64,000 bases of DNA from Vombatus ursinus (GCF_900497805.2 NW_020947390.1:3003145-3067144), one strand, 5' to 3'; counted from the first letter of the stretch, positions 46,536-57,485 are shown. Notes: generated from the letters alone by a model not told the origin. Numbers and translations: made by a program.

Positions 46536-47808
46536 AACTGAGCTGTTTGTATCTGGATATACCTAGTAGCTAAATCTGGCTCCTGTGAGGAATAGATCTT
46601 CACCTGATGGGCAGAGTTTTATTCAGGCTCGTGGCCTGTGAAACCCACACGAGAATAAAAGACTCAGTTTATGTTACATCTTGCTCCCTTTCTATCATCT
46701 CTCAAGTCTCTGGGAAGTGGAGGCTCTATCTTTTTGTTCTGGATCAAGCTGAGGTATGCAGCTCTTGGCAAATTTATCTTTGTTTTATTTTCTGTAAACT
46801 TGATGCCCTTCCAAACCAAGAGCCCGAGAAGCTGTGTTAGTTGTGCCTGTGAACTTGATGCAAGTACAGCTTTTGAATATTTCTGCATCTGTGCTGACTT
46901 CTCTTGTGTATAAGCTATTTTGATAGATTTGCATGTTCTTCTTTGGAAAAGAAGCTTGGTATCAAAACAGCTCAGTTCAAGTTTTTTGGGTTTTTTAGCT
47001 GATTTCTTCAAAATAATAATTTAACTAGGTGTGTCTATTTTATAAATATATGCCCCCAACTCCCATCATGGTTTTTCAAGGAGATCTTATTGGGGTGGGA
47101 GGCCCACTATAAATTTTTTTATTGCCATTGTTGAGATTCTGGGTGATAGGAAGGGGAATTTGGTACACAATTTCATTTACAGATTGGCGTGGTACTCATG
47201 GCAGAACACAGAATAGGCTTTGTAGTATAGCTTGGAGTGCCTCAATCTGAAACAATAAAATGTTTCACAGAGTGAAACCTAGGTCCTACGTTAAAGAACT
47301 TGCAGTTGTGGTCATCAGCATTAGTCCATTTTTTTTCTTTGTCATCATGGAAGAAAATTAAAGATTGTAGCTGTATTCATCCAACTGACCTTCCTGCTGC
47401 TTTGGGAAGTCAAACACATTAATCACTTCTAAATAGCCACTGGAATGAAGACAACAGAAAAATCCATTCCTGTAACACAACATAACAAACATTTAGAGTA
47501 TCATTAGCTTATTTAATTTCTTTGAGAGTGAACTTGCTATAATGTGGGGTTTTTTGACAACTAGCTCATCAAATACTGTTATAACACATTCAAAAATGAG
47601 ACTCTTCTTTGTTGCTAAACTTCTCTGTAATAGCCACAAAGAAAATGTCATGGACTAAGAAATTCAAATTTACTTTCTCATGAGCTAGCTATACAATGTT
47701 ACTTCAGTTTTATGTTGTCATAAATGAGGCTTAAACAGGTTTTCATTGTCCATTTACCTTTTAAAGTAAAATCTAAAAAAATATATGTTTCAAAGTTAGT
47801 CTTTGTGG
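46536..47808. other. Unassigned sequence downstream of TRPC6
   Basis: Repeat-poor stretch just beyond the likely TRPC6 transcript end. The 115-codon minus frame 47011-46664 has no recognisable motif and no splice or family support. A reverse AATAAA lies at 47118-47123. Confidence 0.4.
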
Positions 47809-49184
47809 TTGTTGTTTATTGTTCATTCACGTCCAATTCTTCGTGATCCCATTTGAGGTTTTCTTGGTAAAGATACTGGAGTGCTTTTCCATTTTTCTTT
47901 AGCTCATTTTATAGATGAGGAAACTGAGGGAAACAGGGTTAAGTGACTTGCCTAGGGTTACACAATTAGCAAGTGTCTGAGGCCAAATTCGAACGCAAGT
48001 CTTCAAGACTCTAGGCCTGGTGCTCTATGCACTGTGCCACCTTGCTGCCAATTTTGGCTTAGTGCAGCTTTTGCCAGTTATAAACTCCAGGGTAGTCTAA
48101 AGGATGACTGTTTGGTGGTGCCTGATATATGGAGAAAATGAATGTTCTGCTATCACTCTTGTGTTTTAATCATCCATCTCTGTCAAGAGTCACAATAACC
48201 TCTTGGCAACAATCAAGGTGTGGAAATTCTGGTTTTATGTGTTTTTATAGGAGGTTGGAAGAAGCTGACAATCCCAGATGAATAATTGGCCATTCTCACC
48301 TCATTTTTAGTGCTTTGTGCTTCCAATGTTCAACTGCTGGCATTTAATGTTCATAACTAAGAAATGAATACTTTTATAGGACAATTTGAATTCTTACATT
48401 AAAAATAATTCACTTATAGTCTGGGTGTTGTTCACCAGTGCTGGAATGTTAATTTGCCAGGAAACTTTCATTTATCACCATCCATGGTTTTAAAATGAAC
48501 AATATAAATATCATTTCATCATTAACATTTGCTTATCTACAAAAAGAACAGAGCAAATGTTTAGAACCAAATTAACTTCAGTATCTCCAGGACTGTAGGG
48601 AAGTAGCAATTTTTTTATCCTTGAGAGATGAGTGGAAAAATGTAAGGATGAGTTAAGGCCATTTCTGAACAAGCTCTGTCTATCATGCTATTTGGAAAAA
48701 AATACATCTAAGTGGGTGGACTGTCTGCAAAGACATAATAATATTCATCGCAAATCAACTGCTATAAGCCATCAGTATGGGTGGAGATAAGACAAATGCC
48801 TTGCCTTAAAATTTACCAGGTCAGAAAAGGCCTTTCTGTCCTCTACAATTCCTGTGTTAGTAACCAAAAAAGCTCTTGGTTTTGAATTACACTGCTGCTC
48901 ATTGCATAACTCTTATATACCTAGAGAGTTTAAAAACAAACCAAACGAATAGTTAGCACAATCTTCCGCGTTTGGCCATATTTATATAGGAGTACAATGA
49001 AGACTTTCATTGCAGATGACACGCAATATTAAGGTTCAGTATAATATGGCATGGTAGCCCAAGTTTTAATGTGACTTTTTACTATTCAAGAATGGGAGGA
49101 AAGTTATTATTGTATCATTTTTATTTGGTAAAGAATATGGCTTCAAGTGGGCAATTTAATTTCAGTGTCTAAAAGGTGTTCATG
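47800..49184 (-). other. TRPC6: Probable TRPC6 3' UTR
   Basis: The region directly follows the TRPC6 stop codon on the minus strand and is mostly unique sequence. Two canonical AATAAA hexamers are present on the transcript strand: one only about 60 bases after the stop (49120-49125), and one at 47815-47820, about 1.37 kb after it. The second gives a 3' UTR of the length I recall for mammalian TRPC6, but it lies inside the tail of a SINE. The true end is unknown without transcript data. Confidence 0.5.
47809..48049 (-). mobile_element. SINE with RTE-like tail, in probable TRPC6 3' UTR
   Basis: In reverse: 'cacgtccaattcttcgtgat', 'aagatactggagtgcttttc', 'ggttaagtgacttgcctagg', 'ctgtgccaccttgctgcc'. 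It lies in the same orientation as TRPC6. Its 3' tail reads AATAAAC at 47814-47820 where the family normally has a (GAACAACAA)-type end. No clear TSD. Confidence 0.85.
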
Positions 49185-49427
<243 letters not shown>

Positions 49428-49516
49428 TTAAACCATGCAAGTGTATGTGATTTACACTAAAGGACTATTCTGATTCCTTGTCATAGTGTGGAGGTGATTC
49501 TGCCTTCAGAAAGGCT

Positions 49517-49765
49517 GAGTTGTTGTTGTTAAATCATTTTAGTCATGTCCAACTCTTCATGAACCCATTTGGAGTTTTCTTGTCAAGATACTGAAGCAGT
49601 TCACCATTTCCTTCTCCAGCTCATTTTACAGATGAGGAACTGAGGCAAACAGGGTTAGGTGACTTGCCCAGAGTCACACATCTAGGATGTGTCTGAGGCT
49701 GGATTAAACTCAGGTCCTCCTGACTCCTGGGCTGGCACTCTACCTGCTATGCCACCTTGCTAACC
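49517..49765 (-). mobile_element. SINE with RTE-like tail, TSD present
   Basis: In reverse: 'agtcatgtccaactcttcat', 'catttccttctccagctcat', 'ggttaggtgacttgcccag', 'gctatgccaccttgct'. An imperfect TSD flanks it: 'tcagaaaggct' (49506-49516) and 'tcaaaaaggct' (49766-49776), 10 of 11 bases. It lies in the TRPC6 intron in the same orientation as the gene. Confidence 0.88.
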
Positions 49766-50194
49766 TCAAAAAGGCTATGAGAGTAGAGCACAAATCCTGG
49801 TAGCATCAGTCAAAGTGGAAAAAACTTTGATTAGGGATGATCTAAATGCCATCCAAGAATCAACATAGCTGAGTTCAGAGAGAATTATCATTAGATTGAA
49901 AGATGCCAATTTTTTCCAGCTATAAGGCTGATCTTACAAGGTCCATCCAGGTTGGAGAGAGGTCTCAATCTCTGCCTTCAGAGGGCATGCTAACATTGAT
50001 GAAATCACAAATCCTTAAAGAACTGACATGTATATATAAAAATTGCTATAGAAAACACCGTGTATCTGAACAATTAAATAAGCAGATGTTCCTTGTAACT
50101 AGTGATTGAAGGAGATATAGGTAAAAATCCTCTCCAATATAAACTAAAAGAGGAAGAATATGTGGTCATTTCAGGGATTATTATGATTATTACC

Positions 50195-50505
50195 AGTAAT
50201 AATCATAATAATACCAATGCTACTACAAATAATAATAGCTAGCATTTGTACAATACCTACTAAGTGCCAGGCACTGTGCTAAGCACTTTGAAAATATTAT
50301 TTCATTTTATCCTCACAAAAACCCTGGAAAGTAGTTGCTATTATTATCCCCAATTTACAAGTTAGGAAAAACTGAGACAAGCTGAGGTAAAGTGATTTGC
50401 CCAGAGTTGACACAACTAGTGAGTATCTGAGTCAGGGTTTGAACTCCAGTTTTCTTGTCTCCAGGCCCAGGATTAGATAGCATGCTTCCCGATCCACCCA
50501 CCCTC
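50195..50505 (-). mobile_element. Full-length MIR/THER-type SINE
   Basis: In reverse: 'aataatagctagcatttgta', 'gctaagcactttgaaaatat', 'tattatccccaatttacaag', 'gtgatttgcccagagttg' and 'gggtttgaactcc'. Nearly complete. Confidence 0.8.
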
Positions 50506-50706
50506 AACTCCTTTATTCTAAAACCTCCCATTTTTTCTGTTTTGCTCCAAAGCGTATATTTGGTTGACTGGATCACGTTTATCCTCTCCTCTTAACATGA
50601 TACCTAATCTAAGCCCACTTCTCCAAACCCTGTTTGCTGACAACCTTGTCCCTGACCTTACCTCTGCTAGCTCTGAGAAAGTAGCTTAGTACTGTATTGA
50701 ACTCAC

Positions 50707-50782
50707 CTTCATTGACTTCATCACTCTCCTTATCTATCTGTGCTTTCAGTACATATCTTTTGATGAGCCGCTTCATTATTTT
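50707..50782 (-). CDS. TRPC6: TRPC6 penultimate coding exon (CIRB region)
   Basis: A 76-base exon between 'ctttacctag' (AG at 50784-50783, strong pyrimidine tract) and 'gtgagt'. It encodes [20 protein letters not shown], then DEVNE, plus the first base of a glycine codon. From memory this is human TRPC6 residues 857-881, with one change, K for Q at 869. The basic segment is the calmodulin/IP3-receptor-binding (CIRB) part of the tail, and the lysine equivalent to human K874 is kept. The exon enters in phase 0 and leaves in phase 1, agreeing with both neighbours. Confidence 0.97.
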
Positions 50783-51352
50783 CTAGGTAAAGAAAAGAAA
50801 GAGCTCATATCATTAATTTTCCCCTTGATTTTATAAGTAACTTTCAATTGCCATCATTTGTAAATTGACTCTTACACTTTTTGGTATTCACTCCCTATTG
50901 AAATTTATAGAGGATTGACAGAATCAGAACTAGCATGAGATGAATGGGGCTTTGGCCCACGGTGCTGACATTCAAGGTGGAGGTAGGGGGAATATGCTTC
51001 CTCTCCAGGAGGGCATCTTCCACCCTACCGTAGCAATACTACCTTTCCTGGGCTATCATCATCTACAATCCTGATGGTTTGGCATTCATCTTTTGGAACC
51101 CAGTTTCCTGTCCCTCTCCAACTTCAGCAATAACGAGAGCTACACTCTCTGAGGGATTAGCTGCCTCCTCTCTTGATATTATTGTACCCGTATCCTACCT
51201 ATCTTCTGTTTCTACTGCTACTGCCACAAAGCTCCCTATCCCTGCCACCAGCATAAGAATCCCTAATTATGGCTCTGAGGATTTAGCAAGCAATTCACAA
51301 CCTCCAAGACTGTTTTGTTTTTTTTTTTAAAAAAGATTCTGGCTTACCTAGA

Positions 51353-51384
51353 AATTTATGTAAAAGTTAATTTATGTAAAAGTT
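51353..51384. repeat. 16-base tandem duplication
   Basis: 'aatttatgtaaaagtt' occurs twice without a mismatch, at 51353-51368 and 51369-51384. Confidence 0.95.
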
Positions 51385-51604
51385 AATCCTGAATTTAACA
51401 CCATTTCAGTAAATGTATAGCCCACTCAGTGAAGGCTGTATTTGTTTGATTGGAAACAGAATGCATGAATTCAATTAGTAGGTATTATGTGTGGATTTTT
51501 TAACTGAGTTGTGAGGCCAATTTTTTTGTTTGTTTTTCTATTTAAACACTCAATATTTATTCCAATGTGGCCTACATTTGTCTCCATCTGACTACAACAA
51601 CAGT

Positions 51605-51840
51605 GAAAATAGTTGACATTCATATAGCGTTTTAAGAGTTGAAAAATGTTTTACCTGTGTCTCATTTGAGCCTCACCTCAACTTTATGAGGGAGTTGATA
51701 GTATTATCACATTTTACAAATGGGGAAACTGCAACTTGAAAACTTTAAGTGACTTTCCCACTCAGTGATCAACTGAGGTAGCATTTGATTCTAGGTATTG
51801 ATTCTAGGACACCCAATGTCGTGTCCGCAGTGATGAGCAG
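51605..51840 (-). mobile_element. MIR SINE
   Basis: 'tagttgacattcatatagcg', 'cctcacctcaactttatgag', 'tattatcacattttacaaat' and 'ttaagtgactttcccact' are a reverse MIR. Confidence 0.75.
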
Positions 51841-52083
51841 AGACCATTCCAGTACCAAATGCCTGCAGTAACTGATGAAATACTTTTCATGATGGTGACA
51901 ATAAGCAGGAGGTACAGGTGATGGTCAGTTGAGGCATTTGGACTGTCATTTAAATATCTCCTGCTCTGGAACTAGAGCACTGTCTTCCTGTGTTTCCCAC
52001 GTTACTGTGAAACGAAATATAAATAGTAATAATGGCCACCTTCATTCTTTCAGAGCCATTGGTGAGCAAACACTCATGTTTAC

Positions 52084-52167
52084 CTGGTATTGTCTGGGAG
52101 GATTATTGAAACTGTTTAGATGCAAATCTTCTGAGCTCCTTATGCTTGACTGCTTACTGTGACCAAG
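52084..52167 (-). CDS. TRPC6: TRPC6 coding exon upstream of the CIRB exon
   Basis: An 84-base, phase-0/phase-0 exon between 'ttttgattatag' (AG at 52169-52168) and 'gtaaac' (GT at 52083-52082). It encodes 28 residues: [18 protein letters not shown] followed by [10 protein letters not shown]. From memory this is human residues 829-856 (VGHNKQPSIRSSEDFHLN...), with four changes, and it joins directly to KIMKRL of the next exon. The cytoplasmic linker is Ser-rich. The previous exon, expected to end near 'DLSKLSLDKKQ', was not found to the right, so the intron must exceed 11.8 kb or that exon escaped notice. Confidence 0.96.
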
Positions 52168-52779
52168 CTATAATCAAAAAGTTGGAAAGAATTATAAGAG
52201 CTTTATCTTAAACTTCTAGTTCTAAATAATGTTCTGTGGCATATTCATGATTACATTGATTTAATTAGAAGCAAGAAATGATTCATCAGCATACAGTAGC
52301 TAAAGAAGTACCATACATTAAACAAGATGTCAGAAATTACTTCAACCATAACAAATAGACTGAATGCTGGACCAACCCTGAACTGACCAAGTCACATGAG
52401 AATCATGAGACACAAGAAAGTCTCCAAAGAGTCTCAGTGACTCTCTTGTACTGCTGGCTTTGTCAACTGACCTTGCCCCAGGTTGGACCTTTGGTCAATA
52501 GAAGCAGAATAGCTGTGGCTAAGTATCCTGACAAGATCAGGAAAAGCCATTAGAACCTGGAAGAAGCACTAGTAAGTTCCTGATGACCCGGTAGTGCTCA
52601 TAACTCAGAGTATGTTAGAGTTGCAAGGGACCAATGTACCAGAATCCTGGTTAAGGCATTCTCAACAAATGGTTATCCAGTTTCTGCTTGATGACCACCA
52701 GCAACTCACTGCCTCTGAGGACACCTTACTCCATTGTGGGTAACTATAATGATTAGAAAGTTATTCCTTAAATTGATTT

Positions 52780-53020
52780 AGTTGTTCAGTCATTCAGTTG
52801 TGCCCAACACTCTGTGAGTCCATGGACCATAGCATACCAATACTGCCCATGGAGTTTTCTTGGCAAAGATACTGGAGTGGTTTGTCATTAGATTAAGGCA
52901 AATAAAGGGTAAGTGACTTGCCCAGGGTCACACAGATAGTAAGTGTCTGAGGCCAGATTTGAACTCAGGTCTTCTTTACTCCAGGCCCAGTACTCTATCT
53001 GCTAGCCACCTAGTAGCCCC
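52780..53020 (-). mobile_element. SINE with BovB-like tail variant, perfect TSD
   Basis: In reverse: 'gttgttcagtcattcagttg', then the variant block 'gtccatggaccatagcatac' and 'cccatggagttttcttggca', 'gatactggagtggtttgtc', then the usual core and head. The 9-base TSD 'aattgattt' flanks it perfectly at 52771-52779 and 53021-53029. The extra 'ccatggacc...ccatgg' block is missing from the other copies in this window. Confidence 0.9.
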
Positions 53021-53165
53021 AATTGATTTCGTATTAAACTTCCATTCATTGGTCCCATTTATGTTTTCTGGTACCAAGCAGATTGTATACAATCTCTTTT
53101 CCATACAACAACCCATCAAATACTTGAAAATTTCTATAGTGCATTCCACATGCTACACCAAATGT

Positions 53166-53425
53166 TCTTTTTGTTGCTATTGTACAGTCATTTTTCAGTC
53201 ATGTATGACTCTTCATGACCCCATTTGGGGTTTTTTTGGCAAAGATACTGGAGTGGTTTGCCATTTTTTTTCTCCAGTTCATTTCATAGAAGAGGAAACT
53301 GAGGCAAACAGGATTAAGTGACTTGCCCAGTGTCACAGAGCTAGTGTCTGAGATCAGACTTGAACTCAAGAAAAGGATACTTCCTGACCCCAGGCCTGGC
53401 ACTCTATCCACACTATCCACTCTAT
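53166..53425 (-). mobile_element. SINE with RTE-like tail
   Basis: In reverse: 'tttttcagtcatgtatgact', 'catgaccccatttggggttt', 'ctggagtggtttgccatttt', 'ggattaagtgacttgccca', with a 13-base insertion near the head. The second SINE in the same CR1, 145 bases from the first. No clear TSD. Confidence 0.85.
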
Positions 53426-53620
53426 CTTCATATTCCTCATATTTTCTCAGGTTTAACATCCCTAGATCCTTCATTATTTCAAGTCCCTTCACCACCATGA
53501 TCGCTTTTAGCTGGACACACTCTAACTTGCCAATTACCTCCTAAAAATGTGTCACTTCCTTCACTAGGAACTATGTAGTTGAAGGTCATATTGGTACTCT
53601 TGGCTATAATATCTCATGGT

Positions 53621-54300
53621 GATCGTATGATCCACTAACCCCCACAAGAAATTCAGCCTTCAAAAACAATGAAATATGCTGAACTTCCACTGAATATTCT
53701 GAGCAAATATGGCCTATGCCAATGGAAAATTTCACAAGAATAAAAATATATGGCCTTGTATGTATGGATGATACCAACTGAAGAAAAATCAAAGTGAATC
53801 TTTTGTTATTGAGTTTTTATGCAGAGTAAGCATTAAGGAATCTAAATTTAAACACTTGCCTATGATACTATTTTGACAATGTATTCATCACATTTTTATT
53901 ACATAGGCATATGGAATGTAGTGAGCATTGATTGATATGAGTTATTTCTACATAATCCACAAAATAGCAACATGCTATATGAAGGAGTATGCTTTATAAA
54001 CTTTGTTAATTAAAATATTAAAGAGATAAAAGTGTTCAAGGAGAAAATAAGTAGTAATAGTTGAATAAATTGAATCAACTTTAAATTTGTAACATCTTAG
54101 AAAAAAGTCTTAGCAGGATGGCCAATTAGAAAACACAATTGTCTTGAAGAAGAAATGATTCTCAAAATTTGGCAAAAGAAAAGGAATTTGGAGTCCTCTT
54201 CAAAAGACAGACATAACTGAGCAATACAACTTGGCTAAATTAAGCTGCTCTGAGTAATGCCTGATGAAGTTTGTCAAGAGCTTTCATTGTGTGATTTCTA
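53621..54300. other. TRPC6: Unassigned intronic sequence
   Basis: AT-rich, no repeat or exon recognised. Confidence 0.4.
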
Positions 54301-54985
54301 TTTGTTGGTTCCCTTATCACTGCCTATAAACACACTAAAGTCTCCCAGATCCTTAAAAAACCCTCAGTAAATCCCACTATCCCACCTAGCTATTGTCCTA
54401 TTGCTCTTCTCCCCATTCCTCCTAAACTCTTTGAGAAAGCCATCTTTTCTCTTCTCTCACTCACTACAATGCCCTGCAGTCTGGCTTATGACCTAATAAT
54501 TCATCCAAACTTGCTCTCTCCAAAGTTAGCAATGATCAATTAGCAAATCTAATGGTCTTTATTTCAATTTTTTTCATCCTTCTTGTCTTCCCTAGAGCTT
54601 TTGATTCTATCAATCATCATATGCTCCTGGATATTTCTCTCCCATCTAAATTTTTGTGACACCCATCTCTCCTGGTTTTTCTCCTACCTGTCTGACCACT
54701 GCTTCTTAGTCTCCTGTTGGACATTCATTCATGTCACCCCCACTTGTAGATGTTCCCTAAGTCTCTGACCTGATCCCTTTTCTTTTCTCCCTCTATAATA
54801 TCTCTCTTGGTGATTTCATCAGCAACTATGGGCTCAATTACCATCTTCATGTAAATGATTACCAGATGTATATATCTAGCCCTAATATTTCTCTTGAACC
54901 ATACTCATGCATTACTAGTTGCCTTTTGTACATCTTAAATAAATTCAACAATTCTAAAACATAACTCATTAACTTTCCCCCCAAA
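54301..54985 (+). mobile_element. L2 ORF2 reverse transcriptase region
   Basis: Sense L2: 'cactgcctataaacacacta', 'aaactctttgagaaagccat', 'ccaaagttagcaatgatcaa', 'tttgattctatcaatcatca' and 'ctcttggtgatttcatcagc'. The catalytic box reads 'HVND' in 'NYHLHVNDYQMY' (usual YADD). The 61-codon frame 54583-54768 is part of it. Confidence 0.85.
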
Positions 54986-55254
54986 AAACCCCTCTCTTTT
55001 GTGTATTTTGCCCTTCTCTTTTGTTATTAAAATTCCTTTTTTACTGATGACTGTAGGTCAAATGTGGTTTGGTGTTCAAAAGAACATACTGGATGGGGCC
55101 TCAAGTTTGAGGTTTTGAATAGATGTTGACCCAAAGTGTCAAAAACTGAATATAGTTTCCAAGGGACTATGGCAAAGGGTATGTTAACACATTAGCAACA
55201 TGAAGGCAATAGTGGAAAGGACTAAAATTCATTAGACTAGTAATTAAGAACTTG

Positions 55255-55390
55255 GGTCCTTTTTTTTGGCTCTGCCACTAACCATTTGAATTTGTGATCT
55301 TGGACAAATCACCCATTTTTTTCTACTTAATTCCTTCCTAAGGGCTCAATGGTCATTAAGATCTCCAAGTTCAAATTCCTTAGCTCTAAC
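55255..55390 (+). mobile_element. MIR-like fragment
   Basis: 'ggctctgccactaaccattt', 'atcttggacaaatcacccat' resemble a MIR centre. The tail is degenerate. Confidence 0.45.
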
Positions 55391-55624
55391 TTCAGTGTAT
55401 ACAAGATCTAAAATATACAAATTTAGGCTATAATAGACACCTTCTCTGGAAAACAACAATCTTAGACTTGGGTAGATCTGTGGCACTTTCATGTAATACC
55501 TCCTATAAGCAGCATGAAATTAGCCCTGAGTTTAAAATTACAGCTCTTATCCTTGGTGTATGTCTATTACCAAATCAAATGATCTCTCTAAGCTTCAATC
55601 TCTAAGCTTAGGAATGGGTCTGGT

Positions 55625-55840
55625 TGCTGAAAAGCAGATTTAGGCTTGATGGAGGAAACACTCCCTAACAATTAGAGCTCTCCAAAAGAGAAATGGGCTG
55701 CTATGACAGACAGTAGGTTTCCCCTCACTAGAGATTTCCAATGAAAGAATTGGGTGCATTAATGAAGAGATACTTGTTTAGGTGCAAGTTGAATTATATG
55801 TCTTCTGAGGTCTCTTCCAAGTCAGATATTCTGTGATTTT
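55625..55840 (+). mobile_element. CR1/L3 3' terminus
   Basis: 'aaagcagatttaggcttgat', 'aacaattagagctctccaaa', 'ctgaggtctcttccaagtca' and 'gatattctgtgatttt' are the sense CR1/L3 end. Confidence 0.82.
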
Positions 55841-55869
55841 ACCCATTACTTCTATGTTTGCCCTCTGTA

Positions 55870-56065
55870 GCTATTAAGACAAGGACTTCTTAGCATTTTG
55901 AGAGGTCACAGTCACCTTTGATAGTTTGCTGATACCTATGGGCTCCTTCTCAGAATGTCTTTAAATATATAAAATTAAATACATACAATTGTAACGAAAA
56001 GCAATTATACTGAAAGTCTTCAAAATGTAAAAAAAAAAAAACAGACAAAAACAAAACCAACCACA
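55870..56065 (+). mobile_element. hAT/Charlie-type DNA transposon fragment
   Basis: 'acttcttagcattttgagag', 'cctatgggctccttctcaga' and the AT-rich block after it recall a mammalian hAT-Charlie non-autonomous element whose end reads 'ggggttcttaacc' followed by 'tggaccccttctcagaat'. Identified from memory. Confidence 0.5.
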
Positions 56066-56084
56066 GATTTAAGAATTTCTGATT

Positions 56085-56250
56085 TGATCCATGTATCATG
56101 GGAGCCTTTCTAATACTTGAAAATAATGACCATGTCCCATTTAGGTCTACTTTTCTCCAGGCTAGCCTCAATTAATTCAAGTGAATCTTGTATGACATAC
56201 TTTTTAGGACTTTCACTTTCCTGTTTGCCCTCCTTAAGATGTTCTGCCAT
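56085..56250 (-). mobile_element. CR1/L3 fragment
   Basis: 'tctaatacttgaaaataatg', 'cttttctccaggctagcctc' and 'ctgtttgccctccttaagat' are reverse CR1/L3. Confidence 0.65.
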
Positions 56251-57017
56251 TATCCCTTTAAAAACATTTTACCTAGAACTAACTCAATAATTGATTTAAA
56301 AAGAGACAAATTAATCTATAAAGGTTAATTTTAGGTGGTTCATGCTGTTTTAGATTTGAAATGACTACTTCTGCACATACAGTATAAAAAGAGCAAGTTT
56401 GATAAATGTTCTAAGCCTAGGGGAAAAAAAGGAAAATTTATCCAATGGCTGCATAAAAACATCATAGCCACCTGGGGGCAGAAAATTCAAAGACATAATG
56501 ACTAAGGGCTCAACACGAACATAAAAAAACCTAGTAGCTTCATTGTGAAGATCACATCTATTGTTAATCTGCTCATTCTAGACAACTCAAATTGACATGC
56601 CTGTAACACTTAAGGCTTTAGATCTGGAAGCTTCAGATTAAGGAGTTTTGTTTTTGTTTTGTTTTGTTTGGGGTGTTTTTTGGTGATTTTGTGATCCTTA
56701 ATGATATATGAATATTTGAACAGAAAATCCTGCTGGGTAAAACAGAAAGGACTAAGATAAAATATCTTTGAACATGTGGTGAGTGAATAAATATAATCTT
56801 TTTTCTCGGTTCTGCATGACTTATTAAGAGAACCTTGTACCGCTGGAAATTAATAATATCTTATCCAAAGAGATTATTAAGTAGTTTTCTACTTTAAAAT
56901 CTATATTTCAGTCTTTAGTAGAGAGAGGTTCCCCCTCTCTTCCTTCTCCTGATAATTAGCCTGAATTTAAACCTTTCTGGATAATTATTCCACGTTTGGT
57001 GCTCTAAGTGAGATATA
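56251..57017. other. TRPC6: Unassigned intronic sequence
   Basis: No repeat or exon recognised. G/T-rich simple stretch near 56,645-56,685. Confidence 0.4.
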
Positions 57018-57195
57018 CTAGATGAGTGGTGGGAAACCTGCAGCTTCGAGGCCATGTAGGCCTCTAGGTCCTCAAGTACAGCCCTTTGGCAGAATCCAAC
57101 TTCACAGAACAAACCCCCTTAATAAAAGGGCTTGTTCTGTAAAACTTGGACTCAGTCAAAAAGCCGTGCCCAAGGACCTAGAAGTAACTAATAAC
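57018..57195. mobile_element. Foldback (palindromic) DNA transposon, both arms
   Basis: The left arm has 'gagtggtgggaaacctgcag', 'ggcctctaggtcctcaagta', 'cagaacaaaccccctt'. A short 'aataaa' loop follows, then the right arm with 'agggcttgttctgtaaaact', 'tggactcagtcaaaaagccg' and 'cccaaggacctagaag'. The arms are inverted complements over roughly 65 bases. This MITE-like structure, with no coding capacity, is probably hAT-derived (the terminus resembles a 'caggggtggggaacct' type); the superfamily is inference. Confidence 0.75.
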
Positions 57196-57485
57196 TAGAT
57201 AGTATCCTGTTTTTTCATAAGAAGTGTTGCTGAGAGCTTCAATCTCCTTTGATTTCATACAATTAAATAACACATACAAAATTTAGTGATCGGTATCAAT
57301 TAGATACCCTGCCCTGTCACATTCTTATGGAGATTCAGCTTTAGGACAATAATAAGTTTTGGAACTCAGTTTCAGAAAAAAACAGTTAAACCCATAAACA
57401 GGGTAGGAAATTAAGAAGTCTTTCTTTCAGTAAATAAGATAATTTCAAAAATAGTGCAAATTGGTAGACTCGGCTTGAAAAAGGC

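Larger units (their letters stand above)
50783..52083 (-). other. TRPC6: TRPC6 intron
   Basis: A 1,301-base phase-0 intron from 'gtaaac' (52083) to 'ttacctag' (50783). It contains a MIR at 51605-51840 and a small tandem repeat at 51353-51384. The 83-codon plus frame 51079-51330 is antisense, lacks motifs, and is not called a gene. Confidence 0.93.
52605..53620 (-). mobile_element. CR1/L3 3' region with two SINE insertions
   Basis: Reverse CR1/L3 in three pieces. 52,605-52,779 has 'tgttagagttgcaagggacc' and 'tgatgaccaccagcaactca'. 53,021-53,165 has 'acaacccatcaaatacttga'. 53,430-53,620 has 'ctcaggtttaacatccctag' and 'ttttagctggacacactcta'. Removing the two SINEs restores CR1 order. Confidence 0.82.

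Noticed and set aside
46664-47011. 115-codon minus-strand frame near the TRPC6 3' end
   Set aside because: Lysine-rich low-complexity text with no motif, beyond the likely transcript end, mirrored by open frames on the other strand.
1-47800. PGR exons expected downstream of TRPC6 in other mammals
   Set aside because: No steroid receptor zinc-finger or ligand-domain text was found on either strand; the intergenic gap is probably larger than this window.
51079-51330. 83-codon plus-strand frame between TRPC6 exons
   Set aside because: Antisense inside an intron, Ser/Thr/Pro-rich by composition, no recognisable family.
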